Positions 18,910-28,183 of a stretch of DNA of 64,000 bases are shown one piece after another. Both the position numbers and the translations under genes were made by a program. This DNA is from Rhodoblastus acidophilus. GTDB lineage: Bacteria; Pseudomonadota; Alphaproteobacteria; Rhizobiales; Beijerinckiaceae. The notes beneath the pieces are model-generated. The model saw nothing but the letters and a program-made list of their open reading frames with translations. It was not told where the DNA came from and did no database searches. The stretch covers positions 248,001-312,000 of the forward strand of contig NZ_FYDG01000003.1 in the NCBI RefSeq assembly GCF_900187365.1. Direction: 5' to 3'. Each line of letters starts with the position of its first letter. Positions within the stretch are counted from its first letter, which is position 1.

Positions 18910-20144
18910 CTTTGTCCCGACGGCGTTTTGGCGCCTGCGCGCTTGGCGGCCTCGCCGCCGCAGGCGCGTCCTCAACTCGAGCGGACGACCGGTGCCGCGA
19001 TTCCGAAACGGCGCCGCCCTACCATTCGAGCGTCGGCTGGCCGCTGGGCGAAAACGGCGTGCTGTGGGGCGCGCATCTGGAAGGCGAGACGGTTTACGAT
19101 TCCGCCGTCATCGCGGCGCTGGCCAAGGAAAAGCCGAAGACGCTGGTGATCGGCAGCGGCCTGAAATTCGACAATCTGCATCCGCTGTCGATCGCCTGCC
19201 GCCGCGAATATGACGGCAAGTTCTATTCGACCTGGGCCGAGCCGGACGATATGGCCGCGCTCGCCGACCGGCTCGGCGCCGATCTGCGCGGCGACGCGCT
19301 GATCTGGAACGACTGGCTGCCGTCTTGGATCACCGATCTGGCGCGCGACCGCCCGCGCAACTGGCGCGAACAGCTGCAGGGCGCGTTCGAGCAGCATTTG
19401 CGCGACGTGTTCGGGCATTTCAAAGGCCGCGAGGGGGCGAAGCTGCGCTGGTGCGGCCTTGTCAACGAGCCGTTCGAGGCCTGGAGCCTTGAGGCCGGAA
19501 ACGCGCCCTGGCGCCAGGGCGCGTGGTTCGACGCCTTCGACCCCGGCCCGAAGGGCACGCCGGGCTATATCCACAAGGCGTTCGAGATCGCCGCGTCCTG
19601 CGCCGGCGAGACGGCGCTGTTCCTCAACGAGGCTAATTGCGAGAACGACCGGTTCGGCCCAAAACTGCGCCCCGCGCTGCTGGCGCTGGTGGCCGAGTTG
19701 AAACAGGCGGGACGCCGCATCGACGCGGTGGGGCTGGAATCGCATCTGATGCCGCAATGGATGGCCAATCCGCTGCGCCCGGACTGGCGCCCGTTCCGCA
19801 AATTCCTCGACGACCTCGCCGCGCTCGACGTGAAAATCTACATCACCGAACTCGATGTGCTCGATTGCGCCGCCAGCGGCGTCGCCGCGCGCGACCAGTT
19901 GGTCGCCGACTATTTCCGTTCCTTCGTCGCGGCGGCGCTGGAGCAGCCGGCGACGGTGATGGTCACCAATTGGGATTTCTCGGACAATTATTCCTGGCTG
20001 CGCGAAGACCTCGCCAATCTCGCCGAATGGACGCAATGCGGGCGCAAGCTCGCCTGTCCGCGCCCCACGCCCTACGATCAGGCGCTTGCGCCCAAGCTCG
20101 CCCGCGACGCCCTCGGGCGCTCGCTCGCCGTGCGACGAAACTGA
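18906..20144 (+). CDS. GH10-family glycosidase (endo-1,4-beta-xylanase-like), Tat-exported
   Basis: 412 residues. A twin-arginine signal (MTLSRRRFGACALGGLAAAG) points to Tat export. GH10 landmarks: ALIWNDWLPSWI (equivalent of WHSQLPSWV), the acid/base Glu in CGLVNEPFEAW, and the nucleophile Glu in IYITELDVLD, about 126 residues further on. It sits among glycosyltransferase genes rather than with xylan-use genes, so it may trim or process the cell's own polysaccharide. The start overlaps the stop of the propeller gene (ATGA). Confidence 0.88.
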   Translation: MTLSRRRFGACALGGLAAAGASSTRADDRCRDSETAPPYHSSVGWPLGENGVLWGAHLEGETVYDSAVIAALAKEKPKTLVIGSGLKFDNLHPLSIACRREYDGKFYSTWAEPDDMAALADRLGADLRGDALIWNDWLPSWITDLARDRPRNWREQLQGAFEQHLRDVFGHFKGREGAKLRWCGLVNEPFEAWSLEAGNAPWRQGAWFDAFDPGPKGTPGYIHKAFEIAASCAGETALFLNEANCENDRFGPKLRPALLALVAELKQAGRRIDAVGLESHLMPQWMANPLRPDWRPFRKFLDDLAALDVKIYITELDVLDCAASGVAARDQLVADYFRSFVAAALEQPATVMVTNWDFSDNYSWLREDLANLAEWTQCGRKLACPRPTPYDQALAPKLARDALGRSLAVRRN

Positions 20145-20160
20145 GACGGCCCGCCGCGCG

Positions 20161-21129
20161 TCACAGCATGAAGCGTTGCGCGAGGCGGCGGCGCAGGGCC
20201 AGCGGCGCCGGCAGCAGCGCCAGCAGAAAGGCGATGTTCTTCAGCCGCCGCAGCGCGTCCATGCCCGGCTGGAACAAAAAGCCCCTGATTGCGACAAGCG
20301 TGGTCAGCAGCCGGCCCTGCGCGGGCAGGGGCAGCCGGTCATAGCCGCCGTCTCTGGCCACCAGCATCCACAGCGACGGATAGGCGCCGACGAGATAGGA
20401 CCGGACGGGAAGATCGACGCCCTTCTCGCGGGCGAAACGCTGGGCGTTCTGCTGCGCCCAATATTGATAATAGGCGTGGTCGCCGAGATTGCGCACGCTC
20501 TTGCGGCCCGAGGTCATCGAGACATTGCCGCCATGGGTGCGATAGACGCCCAGCGCCTTGTCCACATAGGCCATCGCGCCGAAAAACGGCGCGGAATAGA
20601 GCAGATAGGCGTCGACGCCGTCGCCGTCGAGATGGTCGGCCCGCGCCAGCAGTTCGCGGGCGTAATCGCGCGCGAACGCGTTGCCGCTCATCGGCGGCGA
20701 GGGATAATAGCCGTTGGCCGCGAGGAAGTCCGCGTGGCCGCTGTCGAGGAAGGGTTCGGACGGCCAGAGCAGGGCGGGGTCGCCGTTCAGGCTCAGGCGA
20801 TAGTGGACGCAGGACACGCCGGGCCGCCACACCGCCGCCACTTCGGCGCAGGCCTCGGGATAAAGATAATCGTCGGAGTCGAGGCTGATGACGATCTCGC
20901 CCCGCGCGGCCTCGACGCCGGTTTTCAACGCCTGCGCCTGTCCGCCGTTCCGCCTGAAAATGGCCTGGACTTGCGGCCGCGCCGCGATCACCTCGCGCGA
21001 ATTGTCGGTCGAGCCGTCATCGACGACGAGACATTCGAGATCGCCATGGGTTTGCGCCAGAACGGAATCGATGGCGTCGCCAAGAAAGCGGCCATAATTG
21101 TAGTTGGTGATGATCACCGAAACGAGCAC
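20161..21129 (-). CDS. Family 2 glycosyltransferase
   Basis: 322 residues, GTG start. GT-A fold: VSVIITNYNYGRFLGDAID, then LVVDDGSTDNS, and the metal-binding DSDD in ISLDSDDYLYP. The C-terminal part has two hydrophobic stretches (NIAFLLALLPAPLAL) that may touch the membrane. It overlaps the upstream glycosyltransferase gene by 16 bases, the last of four overlapping minus-strand genes that likely build and flip the repeat unit of the exopolysaccharide. Confidence 0.88.
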   Translation of the reverse strand: MLVSVIITNYNYGRFLGDAIDSVLAQTHGDLECLVVDDGSTDNSREVIAARPQVQAIFRRNGGQAQALKTGVEAARGEIVISLDSDDYLYPEACAEVAAVWRPGVSCVHYRLSLNGDPALLWPSEPFLDSGHADFLAANGYYPSPPMSGNAFARDYARELLARADHLDGDGVDAYLLYSAPFFGAMAYVDKALGVYRTHGGNVSMTSGRKSVRNLGDHAYYQYWAQQNAQRFAREKGVDLPVRSYLVGAYPSLWMLVARDGGYDRLPLPAQGRLLTTLVAIRGFLFQPGMDALRRLKNIAFLLALLPAPLALRRRLAQRFML

Positions 21130-22220
21130 GAGGCGTCTCCCGAAAGGCCGATCGCGTCGCGGCCCGAATATGCGCCGGCGCCCAGCAGCTCCAGCAGCCG
21201 CGCCGCGATTTGATCCCAGCCGTAAAGCCGCCGATAGGCCGCGACCGCCTCAGCCGATGGCGCCGCCGCCGCCGCCGCGCCCAGGGCGCGCCACAACAGG
21301 TCGGGGCCGTCCGACGCCGCCGCGAAGCGCGCCCAGGGCGGCGCCACCGCGCGATGGATGGCGATGTCGCTGCACAGCACGGGCCGCCCGCTCATCGCGC
21401 TTTCGACCAGCGGCATGTTAAAACCCTCGGCCTGCGACAGCGACACGAAACAGGCGGCGCGGCGGTAGAGCCAGCGCAGGCCGTCGTCGCCCGCAAGATC
21501 GCGCAGCCAGACGAATTTTTCGGGGCGCGTCGCCGCGAGCCGCGCGATCTCGGGCAGGATGTCGCCCCAGCCGGGACGGCCGACCAGCACGATGGGCGGC
21601 GCATCCGCCGCCGCGCTTTCCACCAGTTGCAGCAGCCGTCCGTAATCCTTGCGCGGCTCGACCGTGCCGACCGCCAGAATGAAGTTTGCCGGCGCGCCGG
21701 GCGGCGCGCATTCGGGGCCATCGGGATCGACGCCCGGCGCATTGCCGCAGGCGGAAATGTCGTCGCGCCCGATCTGCGCGCGCAGGTCGGCGGCCACCGG
21801 CTCGGTGGTGCCGAGCAGCAGATCATAGCGCCGCGCCATCAGGGTCTCGACGTCGCGGTACAACAGGCGGCCTTTCCAGGGCATCGCCCGGTCGCGCCGC
21901 CACGGAAACACGTCATGCACGATCCGGCACAGCGGCGTTTTGTCGGCGCGAAACAGCGGGCTGGCCGGCGCGGTCGGACAGATGACCGCCTCCGGCGCGA
22001 GACCGCGGCGGCGGATCAGCAGCGGCAGGCCGAGCCAGCCGCCATAGAGGCTGGAAACCTCCACCAGCCCGCGCCGGTCAGTGAAGCCCGAGGCGTCGCG
22101 CACAAACGCCATCGTTTCCGGCCGCAGCTTGCGCATCGCCTCGAACAGGTTCACGCCGTAACGCTCGACGCCGGTCATGGCCGGACGGCGCGTCGCCAAA
22201 ATCAGATCGAAGATCAGCAC
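21114..22220 (-). CDS. Family 4 glycosyltransferase
   Basis: 368 residues from a GTG at 22220, chosen because the usual GT4 N-terminal strand (VLIFDLILATRRPAMTGVERYGV) would be lost with the later ATG. GT-B landmarks: FILAVGTVEPRKDYGRLL, LVGRPGWGD, and the nucleotide-sugar site FVSLSQAEGFNMPLVESAMSG. The start overlaps the previous stop by 7 bases. The donor sugar cannot be told from sequence. Confidence 0.85.
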   Translation of the reverse strand: MLIFDLILATRRPAMTGVERYGVNLFEAMRKLRPETMAFVRDASGFTDRRGLVEVSSLYGGWLGLPLLIRRRGLAPEAVICPTAPASPLFRADKTPLCRIVHDVFPWRRDRAMPWKGRLLYRDVETLMARRYDLLLGTTEPVAADLRAQIGRDDISACGNAPGVDPDGPECAPPGAPANFILAVGTVEPRKDYGRLLQLVESAAADAPPIVLVGRPGWGDILPEIARLAATRPEKFVWLRDLAGDDGLRWLYRRAACFVSLSQAEGFNMPLVESAMSGRPVLCSDIAIHRAVAPPWARFAAASDGPDLLWRALGAAAAAAPSAEAVAAYRRLYGWDQIAARLLELLGAGAYSGRDAIGLSGDASCSFR

Positions 22221-23377
22221 GGACGGGGCGCCTCCAGACGCGACAGCGCGTCGAGCAAAGCGGGCACGGCGCGCGATTGCGCCTGCGCGCGCACCTGCGC
22301 CGCCACGGCGTCGGGATCGAGCGCGCCTTCGCGAATGGACCGGGCCAGATCGAGCATGGCCGCGACGAAATCCGCCGCCGCCTGCCGCGCCACGAAGCGC
22401 ACGCCGATCTTGCCCTCGTAAGCGGCTGTAAGCGTCGGCAGCGCCGACACGACGAACGGCCGCCCGCACGCCAGCGACTCGATCAGAATATAGGGCGAGC
22501 CTTCGCCATAGGCCGAGCACAGCAGGCCGAAATGGCAGGCGCCGATCGCCTCGGCCAGCGCCTGAGGCCCGAGAAAACCGTGGTCATGCACGGCGTCGCC
22601 CAGTCCCGCCTGCACGAACGCCGCATAATCCGAGCCGAAATAATGGAATTCGAACGCGCCCGGCGCAGTCCGCTCCGCCTCGCGCAGAATCTCGAACAGC
22701 AGTTCGGGATTCTTCTGCGCCGCCAACCGTCCCGCGTAAAACACTTTGAGCCCGCCGTCCGTCGCCGGCAGCGGGCGCGGCGCGAAACATTCGTCGTGCC
22801 AGGCGTCGATATGGACGAGACGCGATCCCAGCAGCGCGCGCACGGGCCTGGGCAGGCCGGAGGGATCGCGGCCGACCACCTGCACGCGGTCGGCCAGCAG
22901 CGGCAGCAGGAAGCAGCAGGCGTCATGCAGCAGGCGATGGGCGCGATGGCCCGGCCCCGGCCCGGTGCCGTGAATGGTGAAGACGCGCTTGCCCGGAAAC
23001 ATCCAGGCGAGCAGCGCATATTCGGGCCGGCTATAGTCCAAAACCCCAATCGCCTCAGCCTTCAGCCACGCCCCGAACGCCCGGCGGCGGACGAACAGGC
23101 CGAGCAGAAAGCGCAGCCATTGCGGCGCGGCTTCGGGGCCGCGGACAGGCGCGGCGAAGTGCGGCGCGCCGCCACGCGAAGCCGGCGGACTCGCCAGCGC
23201 GGCGCGGCCGCCGGCGAAGGACAGGATGGTCGAGACATAGCGCTCGATGCCGCCCTGCATGCCAAAAACGTCGTTCTGATGCACGAAGCCGATGCGCCCG
23301 GCCGTTTTGGTCTCCGCGCGCGCCTGCGCGTCTGGCGCCGAAGGGGTGAACGGGGCGGCGGTCAGGGAGGACGTCAT
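22214..23377 (-). CDS. Family 4 glycosyltransferase
   Basis: 387 residues. GT-B fold: IGFVHQNDVFGMQGGIERYV (acceptor side), VFYAGRLAAQKNPELLFEIL, and the C-terminal donor site LLCSAYGEGSPYILIESLACG. A disordered leader of ~28 residues precedes the fold. It is second in the overlapping minus-strand polysaccharide operon; its ATG overlaps the flippase stop (ATGA). Confidence 0.87.
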   Translation of the reverse strand: MTSSLTAAPFTPSAPDAQARAETKTAGRIGFVHQNDVFGMQGGIERYVSTILSFAGGRAALASPPASRGGAPHFAAPVRGPEAAPQWLRFLLGLFVRRRAFGAWLKAEAIGVLDYSRPEYALLAWMFPGKRVFTIHGTGPGPGHRAHRLLHDACCFLLPLLADRVQVVGRDPSGLPRPVRALLGSRLVHIDAWHDECFAPRPLPATDGGLKVFYAGRLAAQKNPELLFEILREAERTAPGAFEFHYFGSDYAAFVQAGLGDAVHDHGFLGPQALAEAIGACHFGLLCSAYGEGSPYILIESLACGRPFVVSALPTLTAAYEGKIGVRFVARQAAADFVAAMLDLARSIREGALDPDAVAAQVRAQAQSRAVPALLDALSRLEAPRPC

Positions 23378-24837
23378 TGCGCGGGGGCTTCGGATTGTCG
23401 GTGGAGGCGGGCGATGAGCGAGGCCCGGATGTCAGGAAACAGCGCGACGATTGCAGTGGCGTAAATGAGCGCGCCGGCAAGCACCGCGACCGCAAGGAAA
23501 ATCGCGCCGCCGCCCTCGGGAAGCGCGCGCACCCCGACATGCATCGCGAGGCAGGCGATTGCGATGCGCAGCGCCGTCCACGGCGCCGGGGCTGGCAGAC
23601 CGAGCCGCGCGAAGCAATAGGCGAAGCCGGCGATGCAGGCGATCGTGGTGCCGAGCAACATGCCGAGGGCGCCGCCGAGCAGGCCGCCGACATAAAGCCC
23701 GGCCGCGCACAGCGCGACATTCATCGCCGTCTCCGCGATGGAGACGAACATGGACAGTTCGGGCCGCTCCAGCAGGATCATCGCCTGATCGCAGACGTGG
23801 ATGCGCAGATAGCGCAGGCTGGCGGCGCAGATCGCCACCGGCAGGATGGCTATGGTCGATTCACGGAAGTTTTCGGCGATCAGCAGGGTGACCATGGGTT
23901 GCGCCACGGCGGCGGCGCCCACGGTGGCGGGGGCGAGCACGCCGAACAGCAGCAGGCCGTTGAGCGAAATCTGCGCCAGCGCGCCCGCACGGTCGCCGCT
24001 CTCCATATGCTTGACGGCGAGCGGAAACGCCGCCGCCGTCAGCAGCATGGCCAGCACGCCGGCGATGCGCTGCCCGAGGCTCCAGCCCGCAGAAATCAGC
24101 CCGAGCGCGACCGGCCCGTCTATGGTCTGCACCAGCACGCGAATGATGTTGGCCGCGCCCCAGCCGACCACGCCGCCGATGATCGAGGGACCGCCGAACC
24201 GCGCGACGTCGCGGAACATGGCGCGGTCGAACCGCCCCAATCCGAAGCGCACCCCGGTCTGCAGCGCGACGACGGCCAGGGCCAGCGCCTGGCCCAGCGC
24301 CAGCGCCCCGAGCACTGCGGCGGGATTGGAGCCGAACTGGCGGATGGCCGCGACCGACAGGGCCGCCCCGACCAGCGCGCCGATCAACTGACCGGAGGTA
24401 TAGGCGCCGATGCTTTGGCCGGCGCGCGCCCAGTCGCCATAATGGGCCAGCAGCATCCGCGTGATCAGATAGGCGGCGGCGGCGCAAACGGTTGGGGCGT
24501 CGCAGGGCATGCCGAGCAGCAGCAGCATGGGCGGGGTCAGCGCCAGTTGCACCGCGCTGGCGGACACGGCCATGCGTTTGTCCATTTCGCGGAAGCGCGT
24601 TTCGTCGGCGCCGATAAAGCGCGGACGGAAGCGCAGCACGAACAGCGACCACACGCTCAGGCCGAGATAGGCGGCGAATTCCTGGGCGGCGATGACGAAA
24701 GTGACGGAGCCGAACGCGGCGGGGTCGAGCAAATGCGTCCAGAGCACCGTCAGCGCGAATTGAACGGCCGGCGGGATGAACTGGGCTGGAAGGTAGAGGA
24801 AGGTGCTGTGAAGCAACTTCCGAACATGATCGGACAT
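23374..24837 (-). CDS. Polysaccharide flippase (Wzx/MATE-like)
   Basis: 487 residues, polytopic with about 12-14 hydrophobic segments (FLYLPAQFIPPAVQFALTVL, ALALGQALALAVVALQTGV, LLLFGVLAPATVGAAAVAQP). Member of the polysaccharide-biosynthesis exporter superfamily that flips lipid-linked repeat units across the inner membrane. The ATG at 24837 starts MSDHVRKLL. First gene of the minus-strand group flippase-GT4-GT4-GT2. Confidence 0.87.
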   Translation of the reverse strand: MSDHVRKLLHSTFLYLPAQFIPPAVQFALTVLWTHLLDPAAFGSVTFVIAAQEFAAYLGLSVWSLFVLRFRPRFIGADETRFREMDKRMAVSASAVQLALTPPMLLLLGMPCDAPTVCAAAAYLITRMLLAHYGDWARAGQSIGAYTSGQLIGALVGAALSVAAIRQFGSNPAAVLGALALGQALALAVVALQTGVRFGLGRFDRAMFRDVARFGGPSIIGGVVGWGAANIIRVLVQTIDGPVALGLISAGWSLGQRIAGVLAMLLTAAAFPLAVKHMESGDRAGALAQISLNGLLLFGVLAPATVGAAAVAQPMVTLLIAENFRESTIAILPVAICAASLRYLRIHVCDQAMILLERPELSMFVSIAETAMNVALCAAGLYVGGLLGGALGMLLGTTIACIAGFAYCFARLGLPAPAPWTALRIAIACLAMHVGVRALPEGGGAIFLAVAVLAGALIYATAIVALFPDIRASLIARLHRQSEAPAQ

Positions 24838-25209
24838 CAAGGCGGCCTGGTTGTCGGCCTGTTCGCCGACGCGATCAGATCAACGGATCGAAAAGTCACG
24901 TTTACATCTTACGCGCGAGGCGGTCACGCGGCGAGGGCCCAAAAAGAGATAGCCTTAACCGCCTTTAATATCGGGAGTTTATTTGCGTATAAGCCGTCGG
25001 GCGCCACGCTATTGTTGGCGAGGCGCGCAGCGAAAACAAGCCGTGGTCCGCGAATCCGGGCCGGATGATTCGCCGCGGGGCGCTTCGCCTTGTCCGTCGG
25101 CGCCCGCACGCGCGCGCTCTTTTGTGATGGATCATTGCAGGTTCGAGGAATGCGCATTTTGGTTTGATCATTGAGATCAAATCCATCTTCGCGACAAAGG
25201 CGGCGCGTC
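24838..25209. promoter_or_regulatory. Intergenic promoter region with palindrome TTTGATC-N5-GATCAAA
   Basis: No gene is apparent in these 372 bases between the divergent flippase and phosphatase genes. A perfect 7-bp inverted repeat at 25163-25169/25175-25181 lies about 30 bases before the phosphatase ATG and may be an operator. The AT-rich stretch at 24940-25010 may hold the promoters. Confidence 0.4.
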
Positions 25210-26148
25210 ATGAAGCGGTTTGCCAAAGCGTTGCTTGATCGGCTGCGCCGCCCGTCCAACGTCCATGCGAACGGCGGCTCAAGCGGCGGGCCGGCCGGTC
25301 CTCGACAAAACTTCAGCGTGCAGGGGGCGATGCTGTCCGATGTCGGGCGCGTGCGCGACACCAACGAGGATTCCGTCGTCTATGTCGTGCCGGAGCCGGG
25401 TTCGCCGCAACAGCGCAAGGGCGCGCTGGCCATTGTCGCGGATGGCATGGGCGGCCATGCGGCGGGCGAAGTCGCGAGCGCCATGGCCGTGGAGCTGATG
25501 CGCAATCTGGTTTACGCGTCGGAGGACCCGCCGCCGCGCGCGCTTGAACACGCGATGCTTGCCGCCAATCGCGCCATTTTCGAGCATGGCCGCACCCATC
25601 CGGAGACGGAGGGCATGGGCACGACATGCACGGCGATCCTGATCCGCGACGACAGGCTTTATCTCGCCCATGTCGGCGACAGCCGCGCCTATCTGCTGCG
25701 CGAGGGGCGGCTGCATCAGATCAGCGACGACCAGACCCTGCACGCCAAGCTCATCCGCGACGGATTGATGACGGAGGACGAGGCCCTTCAAGCTCCGGGC
25801 GGCAATTTCATCCTGCAGGCGCTGGGCGCGCGCGAGGACATTTGTCCTTCGATCTTCGAGCAGGGCCTTCGCCTGGAATCCGGCGACCGCCTCATGCTGT
25901 GTTCGGACGGCTTGCACGGGTTGGTGGCGCATGCGGATTTGTGCGCGGCCGTCGCCGGCGCCTCTCCCGAGGACGCCTGCCGCATCCTGATCGACGCCGC
26001 CAACGCCGCCGGGGGGCATGACAATATTTCGGTCGGCGTTTTTCACATCGCCGCGCCGGACAAGACGGCCGAGAACCCGCAGGCCGCCACCAAGCCGTTC
26101 GCCGCGCCGGGATCGCGCGGCGAGCCGGATCGACAAGCTTTGGAGTGA
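25210..26148 (+). CDS. PP2C-family Ser/Thr protein phosphatase
   Basis: 312 residues. All PP2C metal-site motifs are present: VGRVRDTNEDS, VADGMGGHAAGE, GTTCTAILI, HVGDSRAYLLREGRL, LCSDGLHGLV and GGHDNISVGV. A basic N-terminal leader of ~40 residues and a Pro/Ala tail flank the domain; no membrane segment. It is 3 bases upstream of a Ser/Thr kinase gene, the usual phosphatase-kinase pair, so it presumably reverses that kinase. Start at 25210 (MKRFAK). Confidence 0.92.
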   Translation: MKRFAKALLDRLRRPSNVHANGGSSGGPAGPRQNFSVQGAMLSDVGRVRDTNEDSVVYVVPEPGSPQQRKGALAIVADGMGGHAAGEVASAMAVELMRNLVYASEDPPPRALEHAMLAANRAIFEHGRTHPETEGMGTTCTAILIRDDRLYLAHVGDSRAYLLREGRLHQISDDQTLHAKLIRDGLMTEDEALQAPGGNFILQALGAREDICPSIFEQGLRLESGDRLMLCSDGLHGLVAHADLCAAVAGASPEDACRILIDAANAAGGHDNISVGVFHIAAPDKTAENPQAATKPFAAPGSRGEPDRQALE

Positions 26149-26151
26149 TTC

Positions 26152-27763
26152 ATGACAGACGATCAGATGATCGGGCATTATCGGATTGTTGAATTGCTCG
26201 GCTCGGGCGCCATGGGGGCGGTCCATGTCGCCATCGACACCTATATCGACCGCACCGTGGCGATCAAATCGCTGCGGCCCGAACTGACCCGCGATCCCGA
26301 TTTCGTCTCGCGCTTTCGCGGCGAGGCGAAAAGCCTGGCGCTGCTCAATCATCCCAATATCGCCACGCTGTATTCGCCGGTCATCGACGGCGCCGACATG
26401 CACCTGGTGATGGAGCTGGTGCGCGGCAAGGCGCTCGACGACGTGCTGCGCGAGCGCGGCCGGCCCCTGGCCGTGCGCGAGGCGCTGGCCATCGTCGCAC
26501 AGGCCGCCGACGGCCTTGTCCTATGCGCATGAAATGGGCGTCATCCATCGCGACATCAAACCGGCCAACCTGATGATCTCCAATGACGGCCGGGTGAAGA
26601 TCATGGATTTCGGCATTGCGCGCGTGCGCGGCAGCGTGCGGCTGACGCGGTCCGGCACGGCCGTCGGAACGCCGCTCTACATGTCGCCCGAGCAATGCCG
26701 GGGCGGGGAGGGCGACGAACGCAGCGACGTCTATTCGCTGGCCATCGTGCTTTATGAAATGCTCGCGGGCAAGCCGCCGTTCTCCGCCGATACGGAATAT
26801 GACCTGATCCAGGCGCAGATCGCCGCGACGCCCGCGCCGCTGGTGCCGAGAATCGCCGGCGTGACCCCGTCGCTCGAAGCCGCGATCATGACCGGGCTCG
26901 CCAAGAAGCCGGAACAGCGTTTCGCCACCATGCGCGCCTTCAGCGACGCGCTGGGGGCGACGGTCCTGCGTCCCGACGCCACCGGCATCATCCGCAACGC
27001 GACCCACCTGATCGAAGCCCGCGCGGAAGACGCCGAGCCCGTGCGGAAGTCCGACGCGATCGACGTCGCCAAGAGCCGTTTCCTGCGCTTTTCGCGCGGC
27101 TGGAGCGCGCTTGGCGGCGTGGCCAAGGGCGCGGTGCTGGTGGGCGGCGCGGCATGTGTCGCCGCCGGCTTCTACTTCGCCAAAGGGTCCGATGTCGCCG
27201 ACGCGCCCAAGCCCGCCTCTCCCGCCGCCGCGCGCGCGCCTTCGGCCGAACTGAGTCAGTTGCGCCTCGCCATCAAGGGATCGACGGCCGGCGCCATTCA
27301 CGCGTCCGATTTCGAATATGTCACCAACGGCGTGAAGGCGCAGTTGCTGGGGCCGGCCAAGACGCTCGCCGCCGCCGGCGACGCGGAAGGACAATTCGTG
27401 CTCGGCATGTTGCTGCTGGATACGCCCGCCTTATTGGACGTCAACGCCGCCTTCGACGCCCTGAACCAGTCGGCGCGGCAGAATTATCCCGACGCCCAGG
27501 TCAATCTGGCGCTGTTGCACCAGCGCCGGAAGGAACTCGACAAGGCGAGCCTGTGGTTCGAGAAGGCCGCCGCGCAGGGCAACGCCAAAGCCTATTTCTG
27601 GCTGGGATGTTACGACCAGTTCGGCTGGGGCGGCCGCCCGAAGGACACCCAGAAGGCGGTGGAGCATTACGGCCGGGCGATCGCGGCGCATTACGTCCTC
27701 GCGACCGATGCGCTGCAATCGCTGTCCAGCGGGGCCGCCGCCGGGTCGCCCTGCCTGAAGTGA
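26152..27763 (+). pseudogene. Ser/Thr protein kinase with Sel1-like repeats, interrupted by a one-base frameshift
   Basis: The first frame (26152-26532) carries GSGAMGAVHVA, VAIKSLRPEL and the N-lobe. The second frame (from ~26519) continues with YAHEMGVIHRDIKPANL, IMDFGIARV, MSPEQ and the rest of the C-lobe. Removing one G at about 26518 restores ADGLSYAHEMG and a ~536-residue protein. After the kinase come one membrane helix (GAVLVGGAACVAAGFYFA) and a C-terminal domain of Sel1/TPR-like repeats (EGQFVLGMLLL, PDAQVNLALLHQ, AKAYFWLGCYDQFGWGG). Either a real recent frameshift or a sequencing error; the otherwise intact motifs favour a recent event or an error. Paired with the PP2C gene. Confidence 0.85.
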
Positions 27764-27793
27764 GGCCGGGCGCCGGGGCGGCTGGCGCCTTGA

Positions 27794-28183
27794 TCAGTGA
27801 AGGTCGCCCGCGCCGGGAGTCGGACCGGCAGGGGCGTTCGCCGGCGCCGGCGGCGCGGCGCCCGCAGCGGGTTCCGGCGACATTTTGACCGGGGTCGCCA
27901 CGGCGCCCGCAGGCGGCGCGCCCGCGTTCGACGGCGGCGCGGGGGGCGGGCTGACCAGATTTTCCCTGTTGACGAGCGTGTTCTCGGCCGGTCCCGATTT
28001 CGGCGTCATCTTGCCGGGATCGATCGGCGCGCCCGCCGTCTTGGGATTCTCGGGCTCGATCTCCTTCGTCCGCGACTTGCCCTTATGCGTCCGCGACGCT
28101 GTCGCCGGCGCGACATGGTGGCGTCGCGGCGCGGCGGCATGGCGGCGCGGCGCGTAATGGCGCGCATGTGCGCCCCGCGACAT
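27794..28183 (-). pseudogene. Pro/Ala-rich protein, 5' end cut off by an IS21 fragment
   Basis: 129 open codons: a His/Arg-rich start (HARHYAPRRHAAAPRRHHVAP), then a Lys/Glu patch and a long Pro/Ala/Gly tail. The ATG lies exactly where IstB-like sequence begins (28184-28189). No signal peptide remains, though the composition suggests an exported or envelope protein. I infer the real start was lost when the insertion sequence arrived. It could also be a spurious frame in high-GC DNA. Confidence 0.4.

Noticed and set aside
26500-26540. Programmed frameshift in the kinase gene
   Set aside because: No slippery heptamer or downstream pseudoknot is evident, and kinases of this type are not known to use recoding; mutation or error is simpler.
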